A stretch of DNA of 64,000 bases, from positions 10,023,636-10,087,635 of the forward strand of contig CM032662.1 in NCBI GenBank assembly GCA_019095985.1, given 5' to 3'. The position numbers and the translations under genes were made by a program. Source of the DNA: Streblospio benedicti (lineage: Eukaryota > Annelida > Polychaeta > Spionida > Spionidae). Every line of letters begins with the position of its first letter. Position 1 is the stretch's first letter. Below, one piece after another: positions 1 through 12,000 of the stretch. Below the pieces are notes generated by a model, which saw only the letters and a list, made by a program, of their open reading frames with translations, was not told the origin of the DNA and did no database searches.

Positions 1-2100
1 GAGGCTTCTATGCATTATCAATGGGGTATAATTGTTCTGTTTAGAATTAGTCAGTAAAACAGTAGCTGGTTCTTGTTTTATGTCCAACACGTAGCATGGC
101 ATTTAGCAATATTGAAATTCAGTTCAAAAGCAAGAATCAGTTTAAACCCCCTCAATCATTTCACACCATTCATAACGACGGATTTAAAATCAGCATTAAC
201 AACATTACCTACACGTAATTCTTAAATCCTTTCATTTGGGCATATCGTGGAGCTGAAATATAACATGATTAAACTTCAATGTGGTGTATGAAGATGACAT
301 ACAGGCTACTCTTGTAGCTCATCATTGTCCCACGGCCCATCACATTGAAATAAGATGTGACATTCTTTCCGATGCTTCCCTTTCATGGCTAGGGTTAGAG
401 GTCAGAGACAATGTTAAAAAAATCTTTGTATGATATTTTATGTTTGGTTTATGATACTCGTTTTAAATGTACTGGTCTCAGGCAATGAATAAAATATATT
501 CTATTCTATTGCCTGTCTGCTAGTGCACTCGTGTGCATGTCCACCCCCACCACCCCCAGTGTGAGGCAGTGGTAGGTTCTGGACCCTGCAAAACCTGGGG
601 ACACTCAAAATACATTTTATGATTACATACAATTACACACGCAAAAGGAGATTGATTGATATGTACACCATCACAGACAAAATCAAAGATCAGGACATTC
701 ATTTGCTGGGATGTGATTAGAATATCTCTTCTTCATCATGAAGCTAGATGAGCTAACAATGTTATAAAGTATGTTGCAGCTAAACTAGCTTTGTATATTT
801 TGTCCATGAATACACAAGAGTAAAAACGCATAAATCTACGTTTGAAAACGGTTAATCCATTCCCATTACACCACCAGCCCACCCCTCCTAAAAGGCAATT
901 AAAATTTGATTAACCCCGCTAGCCTCCTGGTTTAAATATCCTGTGTAGTGTTTAAACAACAATATCTAGATTGGTGGTTAATAGATTGTGAAACAAAGAC
1001 AATAAAACACGGTCAAGCCACTTGCTGTTGTCCCTGTGTCTTTTTATTTTGGGTATGTATGACGTAAGGACTTTCCTATATAAACAAACATGAAACCATC
1101 AAAAATGGGCTTGTTTGCAGACGATAATTTTCCCCACAGCGATTCAACGGTCTGTGGCGCCTGGTCGCCAGTTAATGGTCAAATTGGGGTGATTATAACT
1201 TAATTTTATTATTTGCTATTCAAACAATGTACGTGTGCAAAATATTGCAATTGAAACGCATTTTAAAGCTAATTTTAACGTGCCGACATTTAAACTGGTG
1301 AACCACTTGTCGGACCGTTCAGTAAATATATATAATAGAAATTGGATTTAAATCATCGCAAAACCATTAAGAAATTATTCCATAGAATCCATAGAAACTA
1401 CTCTTGATTCTATAATATGGTTTTAGTAATAGGGCCTACTAGTTTAAGATTTTCTTTAAATTGATAGTATGCTATTAATCATGTAGCTCGCTTCATCTAT
1501 TATATAAATGGGGACATTCGTTATATGCGCAACATCTTCAAAAGCAGATTTCCAAATACCACCCTTTGGCAAATCATTCTTCATAACCCAGTGGGTGCAC
1601 AGAATAAGATTATGTTACCTGTACACGTCCCTGCTACGAACAATTTACGAATTATTTTCAAAATAAATAGATGCCATGCTCATTACAGGGCCATGTTTGT
1701 GTAAATAAAACGTTAAACGTGCGGGTTTCCTCTGCATATACGTCATACGTAGTACGTTACCCGTAAGTAGATAAGCGGAACGTCTTTCTTTGCTACAGCT
1801 AACGTTACCCGTGCGTTATGCGTACTTTAAACGTACCTCATTCTATGAAAAACGTTGCCTACGTAAATTTAAGTAAAGTAAATAAAAATAAATAAAAGTA
1901 AATGAATTACATACAATCCTTGACCCAAACTACACTAAGCACCGCTTGAGTAACAGGTATTAAAATTAATTGTACATTATACATTAATACTCATCCACTT
2001 AATTAATTTATTTAATTAATTAATTAATTAATAGATTATTTCAGGAATTATTTGAATCTGTAAGCATAAGCATAAGCCGGTGTAGTTCAAGTGCCCGTCA
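1..2100. other. AT-rich intergenic stretch, no gene seen
   Basis: No convincing exon is visible on either strand. Around 430-515 there is a tail-like segment with AATAAA followed by ATTCT-type repeats, which resembles the 3' end of a LINE on the + strand. Around 1730-1860 there are several ACGT-rich words (GTTACCCGT, AACGT). Around 2005-2035 there is a short (TTAA)n tract. A 38-codon ORF near 1090 has a TATA-like word too close to its start to be persuasive. Confidence 0.5.
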
Positions 2101-2108
2101 CATAGGCT

Positions 2109-2238
2109 CCACTTATCAAAAACGCACGATCCACTTACACATTACGTCAGCATACACGCAAAGAAAACAATGCATGACGCCATATAAAACTTTTTTTTTG
2201 CTGGTGAGTGTGGATCGTGCGTTTTTCCAGATAAGTGG
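2109..2238. repeat. Hairpin-forming inverted repeat
   Basis: The left arm (2109-2136) and right arm (2207-2238) share CCACTTATC and AAACGCACGATCCAC in opposite orientation, with a loop of about 70 bases. It looks like a short MITE or foldback element. No target duplication was identified. Confidence 0.6.
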
Positions 2239-2277
2239 AACTATTTCTATAAAAGGGGTGATTGAGATGCAAATGGT

Positions 2278-2915
2278 CTGCACGTGTTTACCAGGCGTAG
2301 GATAGCTGGAGGAAGGGATATTAGAGGGATCTAGCATTGCCACATACATGTAGTTTGTATGGCTGTCACATATGACTGTGGGAAATAGGTGATGGAGGTG
2401 TATTTAATCTTTCCCAGACCTGTATAGTGACGGGAGCTGGTGTGAGAGATGTGGGACAGGGGAAATAATGGGAAGGGGGCAGCATTTAATATGTTTTTGA
2501 TCCGTTTCAACCAGAGCAGCAGCAGGAAGGGGGTGCATTAATTATGGACCTGTTTAGATGGGGATGAGGATGAGCGGGTTCAGGAGAGAAGGGGAGGGGG
2601 GTTGGAAGGAAGTGTAGGGATGAGTGGGACAATTAATCTGCTTCGGACGTGTTTACCATGGGTAGCAGTAGCATGGGGAGGGATATTAAAGGGATCAATC
2701 ATTGCCATATTTAGTACATTAAGTGTGTAAATGGCTGTGACATATGACGATGGGAGGACGGTGATGGAGGTGTATTTAATCTGTCACAGACCTGTATACT
2801 GACGAGAACTGGTTCGAGGGATGTGGGACAGGAGGAAGGATGGGGAGGGAGGAGCATTTAATGTGTTCCGGATCTCATCTGTTTCAACCCGAGCAATGCC
2901 GGGTAAACAGCTAGT
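2278..2915 (+). mobile_element. Helitron-like non-autonomous element: tandem repeats and 3' end
   Basis: Two diverged direct repeats of about 360 bases (starting near 2278 and 2639) share words such as GATGGAGGTGTATTTAATC and GCATTTAAT. The second copy ends in a short hairpin, ACCCG at 2887-2891 paired with CGGGT at 2900-2904, followed by CTAG (2911-2914) and T. A 3' hairpin followed by CTRR and insertion next to T is the hallmark of Helitrons, and internal tandem repeats are common in their non-autonomous relatives. A fragment of the same repeat recurs near 32920-32970. The 5' TC end was not located. Confidence 0.5.
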
Positions 2916-3189
2916 AGGCTTATAAACATCCGGGGCAAGCAGAACCCCCACACACACACCCCCAATATGTTCCACCAGGGGGTGGGGGGGAGGAGGACAC
3001 ATATGTCTAGCCCCCCAAAAAAAAAAAAGAAAATTATAAGGCAAATTGTGCATAGAAATCGAACACCCCGACAAACAGCCAGTCCAGGACCTAGTCCTGG
3101 ATAAGAGGATGAACATTTGGCCGGACGATGGAGCCTGGCACTCAGTGTGTAAATGTAAATAAATGTAAATGCTGTCACAACTTTTATTT

Positions 3190-3430
3190 TTACTCCAGGT
3201 CATTGGCACACTTATTGATCAGCAATTGATCTTTCTCATGTACTTGCAATACTTCAGTGCACAATGATATATCACCCAAACATTCACTCATTCACTCTTT
3301 CAATTCAATGAACTGTACCTAACTAACGTGGTGTAGGTGCCACGGAGCAGTGTGCAGCCTGTTAGAGGTAGGATTGTTCAAAAGATCCGACCAGGAATCC
3401 AACCCACGGTCTCTGCATATCGCCCAAAGA
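3190..3430 (-). repeat. tRNA-derived SINE, partial copy
   Basis: It reads on the minus strand with the same order of blocks as the full copy at 50.1 kb: tail word CCAGGTCATTGGC, a variable body, GGTACC-like block, and a damaged box B (GGAATCCAACCC). The outer part of the tRNA head is lost next to the foldback element that begins at 3436. Confidence 0.7.
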
Positions 3431-3435
3431 TCTAC

Positions 3436-3609
3436 AATGACAGATCCAGGTTTTTTGGAAAAGGTGGGGGGCGCACTTAAGGGATTACATGGGTTTCGTA
3501 AGCGCGATCGATGACGGACGTGAAAAAAACACAACCTATGAAAATGAAGTATTTTGGTAGGAAAAGGGGGAGGGGCGGCGTCCCCTGGCGTCCCTTGGAT
3601 CTGCCTATG
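3436..3609. mobile_element. MITE, GGCAGATCCAGG family, copy 1
   Basis: The ends are inverted repeats, ACAGATCCAGG on the left and CTTGGATCTGCCTATG on the right, enclosing G-rich and C-rich runs. Related copies with the same ends lie at 51278-51438 and 53512-53686. No ORF. Confidence 0.65.
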
Positions 3610-3659
3610 TATCTATACGACTAATAAGAAGGATGTGGTGCAGCTAAAATTGTCGGCTG

Positions 3660-3880
3660 GTGGGCATTGACCAGGTTGAGGTGAACCTCGAGCTGGGCAC
3701 CAAGCGCGACCAGGAGCTGACCATGTTCACCGCGGTGGAGGTGATCGCTGCGTGCTTCGGCAAGCGGCGCAAGGGGAACGTCCACCCCGAACTACGCCCT
3801 GCCAGTCCCAGGCGAGACGCTGCACTAGCCGCGAGGAGGAAGAGGAGGATTATGATGTGTTCGTAAGAAGAGATGTAATG
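3660..3880 (+). other. GC-rich coding-like islet, possible orphan exon
   Basis: About 200 bases with strong G/C in the third codon position stand out from AT-rich flanks, as the real exons of copine and hemerythrin do here. The + frame reads VEVNLELGTKRD, QELTMFTAVEV and IAACFGKRR. A second frame at the 3' side reads REEEEEDYDVF just before a GTAAG donor-like site at 3864, so a frame change or an unrecognised splice is possible. I do not recognise the protein. It may be an isolated exon, or a relic. Confidence 0.35.
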
Positions 3881-4130
3881 GATTTTTTATACAGTCATTT
3901 CTTAATATTCACAACACATTTAACTTACAAATACCACTGACAGTTTATTCGTCAACGGCTGGTGACATCTTCAGAATGGGGCGGCGGCCGAGATGATTGA
4001 CTTGTCACGCATAGTCAATCATTTTGAAGATGTCAACAGCAACTGCCAATGGTTTTTGTAAGTTAAATGTGTTGTGATCATTAAGAAATAACTGTATGTA
4101 AACATTACCAACACGATGAACACGTTTAAG
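3855..4130. mobile_element. Foldback element with about 90-bp arms
   Basis: The left arm (about 3891-3980) and right arm (about 4010-4099) are inverted copies sharing CACAACACATTTAACTTACA. The short centre is itself palindromic (GATTGACT and AGTCAATC). Flanking words (GTGTTC and TACAG) continue the symmetry on both sides. A diverged relative lies in copine intron 14 (about 17480-17720). Confidence 0.65.
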
Positions 4131-4329
4131 GATTTTTTTTTTGTCTAGCAAACTATCATGGTGTTGGTGAATTACGAGCTGCTCACTGGAGGAGCAGTGT
4201 TTCTTTTGCTGTTGATGATGTGCAAGAAACGTTTGTTTGTTTTTTGTCTTAACTACTATCAATGTGTTGTCAAAGAAGTGTTTGTTCATTGAGTGTGTTT
4301 GCCGCGATTCCATGGATATTGTACATTTG

Positions 4330-6084
4330 AAAAGAGAGACGCAGTGACGCTTTTTTTGTTGTTAATACCTGTGAAAAATGTAAGAACGGTTAATGGAAAA
4401 ATGCTTCATTGGGGAAAATAGCAATGGTTACATTCAATATTGGTGTTTGAATGAAGTTTTCATTTCTGCGTAAATGTTTCTTTGTAAATAGTAACATCGG
4501 ATGCTTTTGTGAGTATGAAAATTTGAATTAATAGTGGAACATAATATTTTGTAAATAGATAAATGAAGATTCTAGGGTTGAGAAGAAGGAAATTGACACA
4601 TTAAACCCACCGGTGAAGTGACCGTTAATGTGATGCATTTGATGGAAGTTTGTGCAAATTACATGTAGAAATTTGTCCTTTTGTGTGTGCTTTTAGATTT
4701 TATAAGTAATGCTCGTGGCTGTTACGCACAGAAAATATATATCTTTTGTCATTAACAGTAGATTATTGAGCCATAATTGCCATTTTGTTTCAATATACGA
4801 GTTATTTTCCCCGTACTCTAATACTGTGATAATTGTGGTGGTGAAAATATGAATTAAGTTTTGGTGATTGAGAAAGATTTGTCTTTCGTGCTTTTTTTAT
4901 ATTTCATTTCATTATGGTCAAACTTAACTTATCAGTATATTTTGATTTTTATTAATATGATCATGTAGAAATTTGTTCATTTTTTGTCATAAACGATCAT
5001 TATTTTTCCGTAGAACAGGGTAGAATTTACATTTACCATATTTCTCAAGTAGATGTGTATCGATAATGAACAAGAGCACGAAGTTCAAACAATTTATATG
5101 CACATTTTGAGTTCTTAATTTAATACTACTTTTTTAAAATAAAATTAGGTGTGGTTAAAGTAACAACGTTTGATTGTGTATTGGAAGTGCTACATCTAAT
5201 AGTAAATTCATCTAGTACGAAAGAACATTGTATGTGTTTGGTAATGCCATTAACTAGTATTTGTTTGACCATTGTTATTTTTATGTTATTAATGGTAGAA
5301 AGTTGTTGCTAGTAACTCACTGAATAAAACTTAAAACGAGGCTTATTTTTCATATCAATTTAAAAACATCTGATTTCTGATATGTATTGGAAGTGGTAGG
5401 AAACTATTTTTTTTACCTTTCAAAACTAAATTTCACTTTCACAATGCAAACATTTGAAAATTGAACTCTCTTTGTAGACCATACTAATTGTTTAACAGAG
5501 TAACATCCGAAAACAACCATGTTTAACAATATAAGGGCACCAAGCTGATAGTTGACAGCATGATTTTATAGCCTAGAACTGATGGGCTATTTACACCTTA
5601 CATACTTTCTTGTAGCCTTTAATCTTAAAGCAAAAATCCAAAACACAAGGAAGTTCAAATCATCATCACGCGTTTAAAGTCCCGATTTTTTACCCTTAAA
5701 GGGTGTTGGACCAATCTAATTATTATCATGACGCATTCTAAGAAAATTTGAAAAGATACTATTACTTGAGTATTAAAATTCAAATAAACAAGTGTGAACT
5801 ATTCTAGTATTTCATTTGGAAAGAAGTTTCAGACTTAACATGAGTCTATTTGCCATCAGATAACAGTGGATCTAAGTAAATGTTCTGCATGACGAGTCAT
5901 CTGTTCTTTTTTTGGCCTTAATAAAATTCCCTCGATTACTTCAGCCAGTAACCTCATTATTATACATGCATGTACTTACACTTCACTATTGTTGATGTTT
6001 GTTGTTCTTATTAGCGGATGTTTATAACCACATAGCTCTTTCAATTTTTACCTGTAGAATATAATAGTAAATTATTGATACAAA
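4330..6084. other. AT-rich region upstream of copine
   Basis: I see no exon, RNA gene or clear repeat here. It must contain the copine promoter and any 5' untranslated exon, but no TATA box or CpG-rich island is obvious. Confidence 0.4.
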
Positions 6085-9000
6085 ATGGCCAATGCTGTTG
6101 ATTCTAGACATAGAACAGAATCCATTCCAAGTTTTGAGGTAGAGTTAGCCGTATCTTGCAGGTAAATTATTTTCTTTTTATAGAAATGCAAACTGAATAT
6201 TTTTTACAGTAATGTGTTGATAAACAATCAGTTAGAATTAATTATTAAAATAAATTAAATCAATCATTTAGAATTTTATTTGATTTTATTAATCTAATAT
6301 TCTATCACATTTTGAAAACATTTTGAAAAGGTGGAAAAAGAAACAAGACACTAATTTCAACATTATTGAATATTATTCAATTCCAATTGCCATTGTGTGT
6401 AATTTTCAGCAATCTGAGGGATACTGATATAACATCAAAATCAGACCCAAGTAAGACAATATCTTCTATAATTATACAATTAAAATGTAATTGTAATGAT
6501 GATATTTACTTTGATAAAATGGAACATATTTTATGAGTTAAAGTCATGTTACAATTGGTTGTACATTGTAATGTTTTATCAAGTTAACTGGATAGTGTTA
6601 TTTTAATAACAAATTTCAACAGAAAATTATTCTAATGAAATTTGACTTGATGTAAGTAAGAAAAGATAATGAGAAATGCTAGCATCTGCAATGTTCACAA
6701 TCAAAAATTTTTTTCCCATAAATATTTCCATGAATTTACAAATATATCGTTTAATCTTTCCGATGTAACAGTTATTAGAATTATTATTATCGTGCTCATA
6801 GTTTTAGAATCCATTATTTTTTTATTTTGCTCATGACAATCTTGGAATATTTTCAGTGTGTGTTTTATTCGTCAAAGAGTTTGGTCAGCAGAACTGGGTT
6901 GAGGTAAATAATACTTTGCTATAGAAATTAGGTGTTAAATTTATGTGTTGAAATTCTGTATACCCCGGTACATTGAAAAAATATGGGGGTATATCATATA
7001 CCGTATACGACCATCCAAGTGTCCAGGGCCGTTAATTTGAAATTTTCTCAAACTGGGGGGTGGGCTGTTACATGAGAGTGCATTTACTACATCATTCTTA
7101 AGAACATTTAAGAACAAGAGGGGGAGGGCTGTTACACGAGGGTGGGCACTTGGATGGTCGTATATGGTATTTTGTTATTTATGTTCAGTAAAGTTATTGA
7201 AAAATGTTTTAAAAATGTGTCCATATTTATATGTAGATGCGGTCGCCAGAGTCTCGACATATATCAGAGTCTCGTCACGTCACTAAAATGTACGTGTGAC
7301 GACCTGCTAATGTATGTCGAGACTCTGACGACCGCATCTACATAAATGTGTTTTTATTTTTTACAGAGGGGCCGAACAGAAATCATCTGGAACGACTTAA
7401 ACCCGGCATTTGTGTCAAAGTTCATCATGGATTATTATTTTGAAGAAAAGCAATATCTGCTTTTCCAAGTGTGAGTTTGGTCTTATAACATTATTTTATC
7501 AATTACAGGTAGACATAACAAAATAAGAATTTAGATATACAATAAAATTTGAACCATGTAAGAAAACTATTTAATTGCTATAAGATATACCACACAAATA
7601 CTAGGTAAAGTCTTCAAATAAAGTGTGGAGGGAGGGTTCAAAATGTTCTCTTGCAACTTGGTATATTTCATTTATGAAGCTGGAACCTATAAACTACAGG
7701 GTCACCACTACTATGTGGGGAAAACAGGGAGGAATCAGCAAATCGGACAACTTTTAAAAGGAATTTGAAAAATCAGGGAATTGTAAACTTTTGAAAAAAT
7801 CAGTAAAATTAGGGAATATGAACATTCCATGGTAAAAAAAATCAGGAAATTAGAAATTGTATAATTCTAGAAGCTGTATAATTCTAATAATTGAGTACAA
7901 ACTTAACATAAACCATGTGACCTAATTTATGCAATGCAAATAAAATGTGATATTTGTTTATTTTGAAGGTATGATATTGACAGCAAAAGTCCCAATTTAA
8001 AAGATCATGTAAGTTGACACAGTAACATATTAGACAAGCGGTAATTAAAAGTAGATAATGCCTAAATGTCTATTTGAATACAAAAAGTCATATCAGTTCC
8101 TTTTTTCTATAAATAAGAGTCATACAACAATCGCAAAAAAGTGATGCTATTTAAATAGACCAGGCATCAAAACTACTAAATTACAGACATATTCAGTGTT
8201 GTGGGATATAGCAAAAAAGGCAAAAAATATTGTAGGATTTTAAATTTCAAACTCTCTTCCATAAGACATAATGTGGATATAAATACTCGTCCAGAGAATC
8301 CACATTCTGTGCGTTGCCACTAAAATAACGGGATTTTATGTGTGTGTTGTTTTTTGCAAACGAATTGTTGCACATGCCATGAAATCCGCTGGTTGTGCAC
8401 CCCCTTCACGAAAACCGGGTTCTCTTATTGAATAATACATCACTGGTGGTAACACACTCAGATCACATGAGGTTCAGAACACTCATTAAAAGTAGTGAAC
8501 AATCACCACACTGTTAAAAACTGACCTAGCTTGAAAACAATAGCTCGTGTGATCCCCACCCCCATCCCCACCCCGAGGCTCAGTTGGTTACCTAACCTGC
8601 CTTCCTCCACAATCATCAGCAAGTTGATGGATGCGGAGCATTCTACCAAAACCAGATCCAATTCACATGGTGTTATCCTTGAATGAGTTCATCGTGTTGA
8701 TTATATGAATAGATCAACATTAGTAGCAGCTGTGAAAGGCTTTTAATAGTTTTCTCAATATTGGTATCTAATCATGAAAGCTATTCTTGGGGTGATGGGG
8801 GTGGGGGGTGGGTTTATAAGACTATGGGAGGTGGGAGATTGGTGTGAAAAAATGTGGGAGGTGGGAGAATAGGCAGCCAAAGTGGGAGATAGCCAAGCAA
8901 AGTGGCCCAAAGTGGGAGGTGGGAGACTGAGTACATATTTTTTTGCAGTGTTTTTAAGTGGGAGATTGTTCACTACAAAAAGACTGGCAACCCTTATAAA

Positions 9001-12000
9001 CCTCCCCTGGGGTGGGGGGTTTCAGTGTTAGGTGAGTTCTTTTATGATGAAATTGTTGATTTTCAGTGCTGTTGAAATATGTTGATTTATGCTGTTATCC
9101 TGCTTGCTGCTTGCAGACGTTCCTGGGTGAGATGGAGTGCACGCTGGCAAATGTCGTCTGCTGTATGACCGTGGAGCAGCCGCTCACTGAACCGTACGTC
9201 TAGAACCGTATATCACTCATGGAGGTTCACAGTCAAGATTAGGTAGAAAAGTGCTACTCGTCAGCAGGACAAGTAATCCTCAAATATCTACTTATTCCTG
9301 CTAAAATTGAACTCGTCCTCCTTGCACAAAGCTATATTTGTATGCCAAATTGACCAGAATTTCTGCACGTCAAAAGGACAAGTTGCTAAAACTTCTTACT
9401 CGTCCTTCACAAGTTTTTATTAGTCAATACGAGCAGACGAGTGGCGAATCTGGACCCTGAGGTCCATTTCATGTACCAACACCATGTGGCCTCTCTCTGC
9501 TATAATCATCAGCAAGTTGATGGCTGCAGAGTATCCATATAAACAAACAAACAAACACAACATATTCTATCCATAGATAATATTGGAATTAATGTGCGCC
9601 TGCCTTACATGGTTGGTGAATAGGTGCCACAGTGGTAGTGGTCCAGGGTTTGAATGTGATAGCCCTATAGACTTGGAGAGAGTCCTCTAATGTCCATATG
9701 CTATCCTATTTGCCAATCACTAAAATTACATATCATCAGTTTTCTTGATACAAGTAAAATATATTTGATATATCAGAGCATCTGTTTGTGAAAACTTCCT
9801 TTAAAAACAATGATTTGTGAAGGTATAGGAAAAAAAGACTACCACCCAACCCTAGGCTGGTAAATTTTAGCCAGAGCAAATTGATTTCAAAAGTTACTGG
9901 CTTAATGCTCAGGCTGATATTTTAGTATTTTCATTCACATTTCAATTAAAAATCATGAAACTTTGTGAATTTTTTTCTTGTTCACTCTACGTCACTGACA
10001 TAATATAGGTATTGTAAACCAATAGTGCATGCACTAAACACATATTATGTTATTGCAGGAATGTAAAGAAGTCTCGTGACTGTGGCATGATAAAAGTCGT
10101 CTGCGAAAAACAAATGGCAGCTTCAAAGGTATACATGGTCTCATTGTGTGGATATTTTCTTTAACGTTTGCAATATAGAAAAATAAATAAGTTTGAAATT
10201 TATTTATGTACCAGTAGATTACGACATGCATTTTAAAATTGACACCCATGTAATTTTATAACGTGTTGGTTTCTTTATTTAGTCTGTTAATTAGTTTAAA
10301 AACCTCTTGAATCTAGCAAACCTGCCAGTGTACTATTAGGGTAGCTTATGCAATTGAAATAATCATCAAAGACTGAATGCAATTTCTGTCCATTTATAAA
10401 TATCAAAGAACATTAAAAGAAAACATCGACAATACTATTAAAATATTACAGCTTTACACAAACTTAAACACAACTAATTTAATGTTTGCTAAGGTTAGGA
10501 TTTGAGCCGTAGCAGTTGCTCTCATATTGATAAAAACACCAAATACTTCTTTCTACCTGCTGTTCTAACGAAATCCATTGGAACAGCAGGTAGAATTAAG
10601 TAATTTTCAAATTGTTTGGTATTTATTTTCATGGATGCATTTTTTGTTTTAATCCGTCAGGAGGAGATTTGTATCGGCTTTGAGGCGATGCAACTGGACA
10701 AAGTTCAGCCGCTAACGAATCCCAGTCCATATCTACTTTTTCAAAAAGAAAATGATGATGGCAGGTCAGTTTTTTTCTTTGAACAATTAAGCATGAAATT
10801 GTATTTTTAAGTGATCATATCATCAGCAAGTTTAGGACCAGGATTTGATTTGTATTTGAAGTTCTCAAATACAAATTTTTGAGCTTAAATATTTGGTTAT
10901 ACTCAATAAAATGAAATGTGTAATTCAGGACTTTTATGCAAAAAAATAGATACTAAAAATGAAACCTAGTCCTGTTGACTTCCCAAAGTGAAATTACCTG
11001 TCCCTGTTCTTGCTCCCAATTAGAATAAAAGTTGAGGTTATATACTTGAATTTTTCTATGAAATTTTCAAGCCCGTTTTCAATATTCAATGAAATGTTAA
11101 ATCCTAGTATAAAAAGTTCTTGGAGCTGCTCTTACCTTATCATATTGAAACAGAACAGATTATAAAGTCAAAAAGGTACAAAATTTATTCAAATCACAAT
11201 CACGATGATGCGAAAATTTGTTATTTAAATAAATTTCGTGCCTTTTTAACTTTATAATCCGTTCTGTTTTGAATTTTTAAATGTTTTTCTCCCAAATCAA
11301 ATCATATTGTGATTTCAGCTTCACACCAGTCCATAGAACGGAACACGTAAAGAAAAAAACGAGTCCTGAGTGGAAAGTTTTCAACATCAACATGGTCACA
11401 TTCTGCAACGGAGCCTATGACAGGTGAGATTTGTTAGCAGTGTGTATTTTTGTTAATTGTGTGTGTTTTTTGATGATGAAGATGAATTTAATATATGTCT
11501 CTAACTGTCTTTTTCCACCTTTCTTAAATCTTGATTTTGTTTATTTATTATTTACTTTATTTTTATTAAATTTAGAATTTTATTTAGAATTTTTAGAATT
11601 TACATGTATTTTCAAATATTTTTGCCATTTATTTTACATGGCCTCATCAGGAATCAATTTAAACTTGATAAATTAAGATTTAACAAAGGTGGAAAAAGAT
11701 AATTAGAGACATGAAGAATACTACCAACTGGCGGATAAAACAATTGTGTAGAATTTAATATAATATTATTTTTTCATTGAAACATGTCTCATATATCAAA
11801 TTTGATTAGAGAAAATACATAAAAATATTTTGTTTTATATTTACAATCTCATACAAAATATAATATGAACTAAGAATAGCAAATGGTAGAAAGAGTCATT
11901 AAATGAATATTTTGATATCATCACTTTATTTTGTAGGAAACTGCGTATTTCTTGCTTTGACTGGCGCAATGGTGGGTAGGTATTTTGGTATTTTTGTATT

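Noticed and set aside
1078-1200. TATAAA followed by a 38-codon ORF from 1090
   Set aside because: The TATA-like word is only a few bases before the ATG, the ORF is short and nothing follows it.
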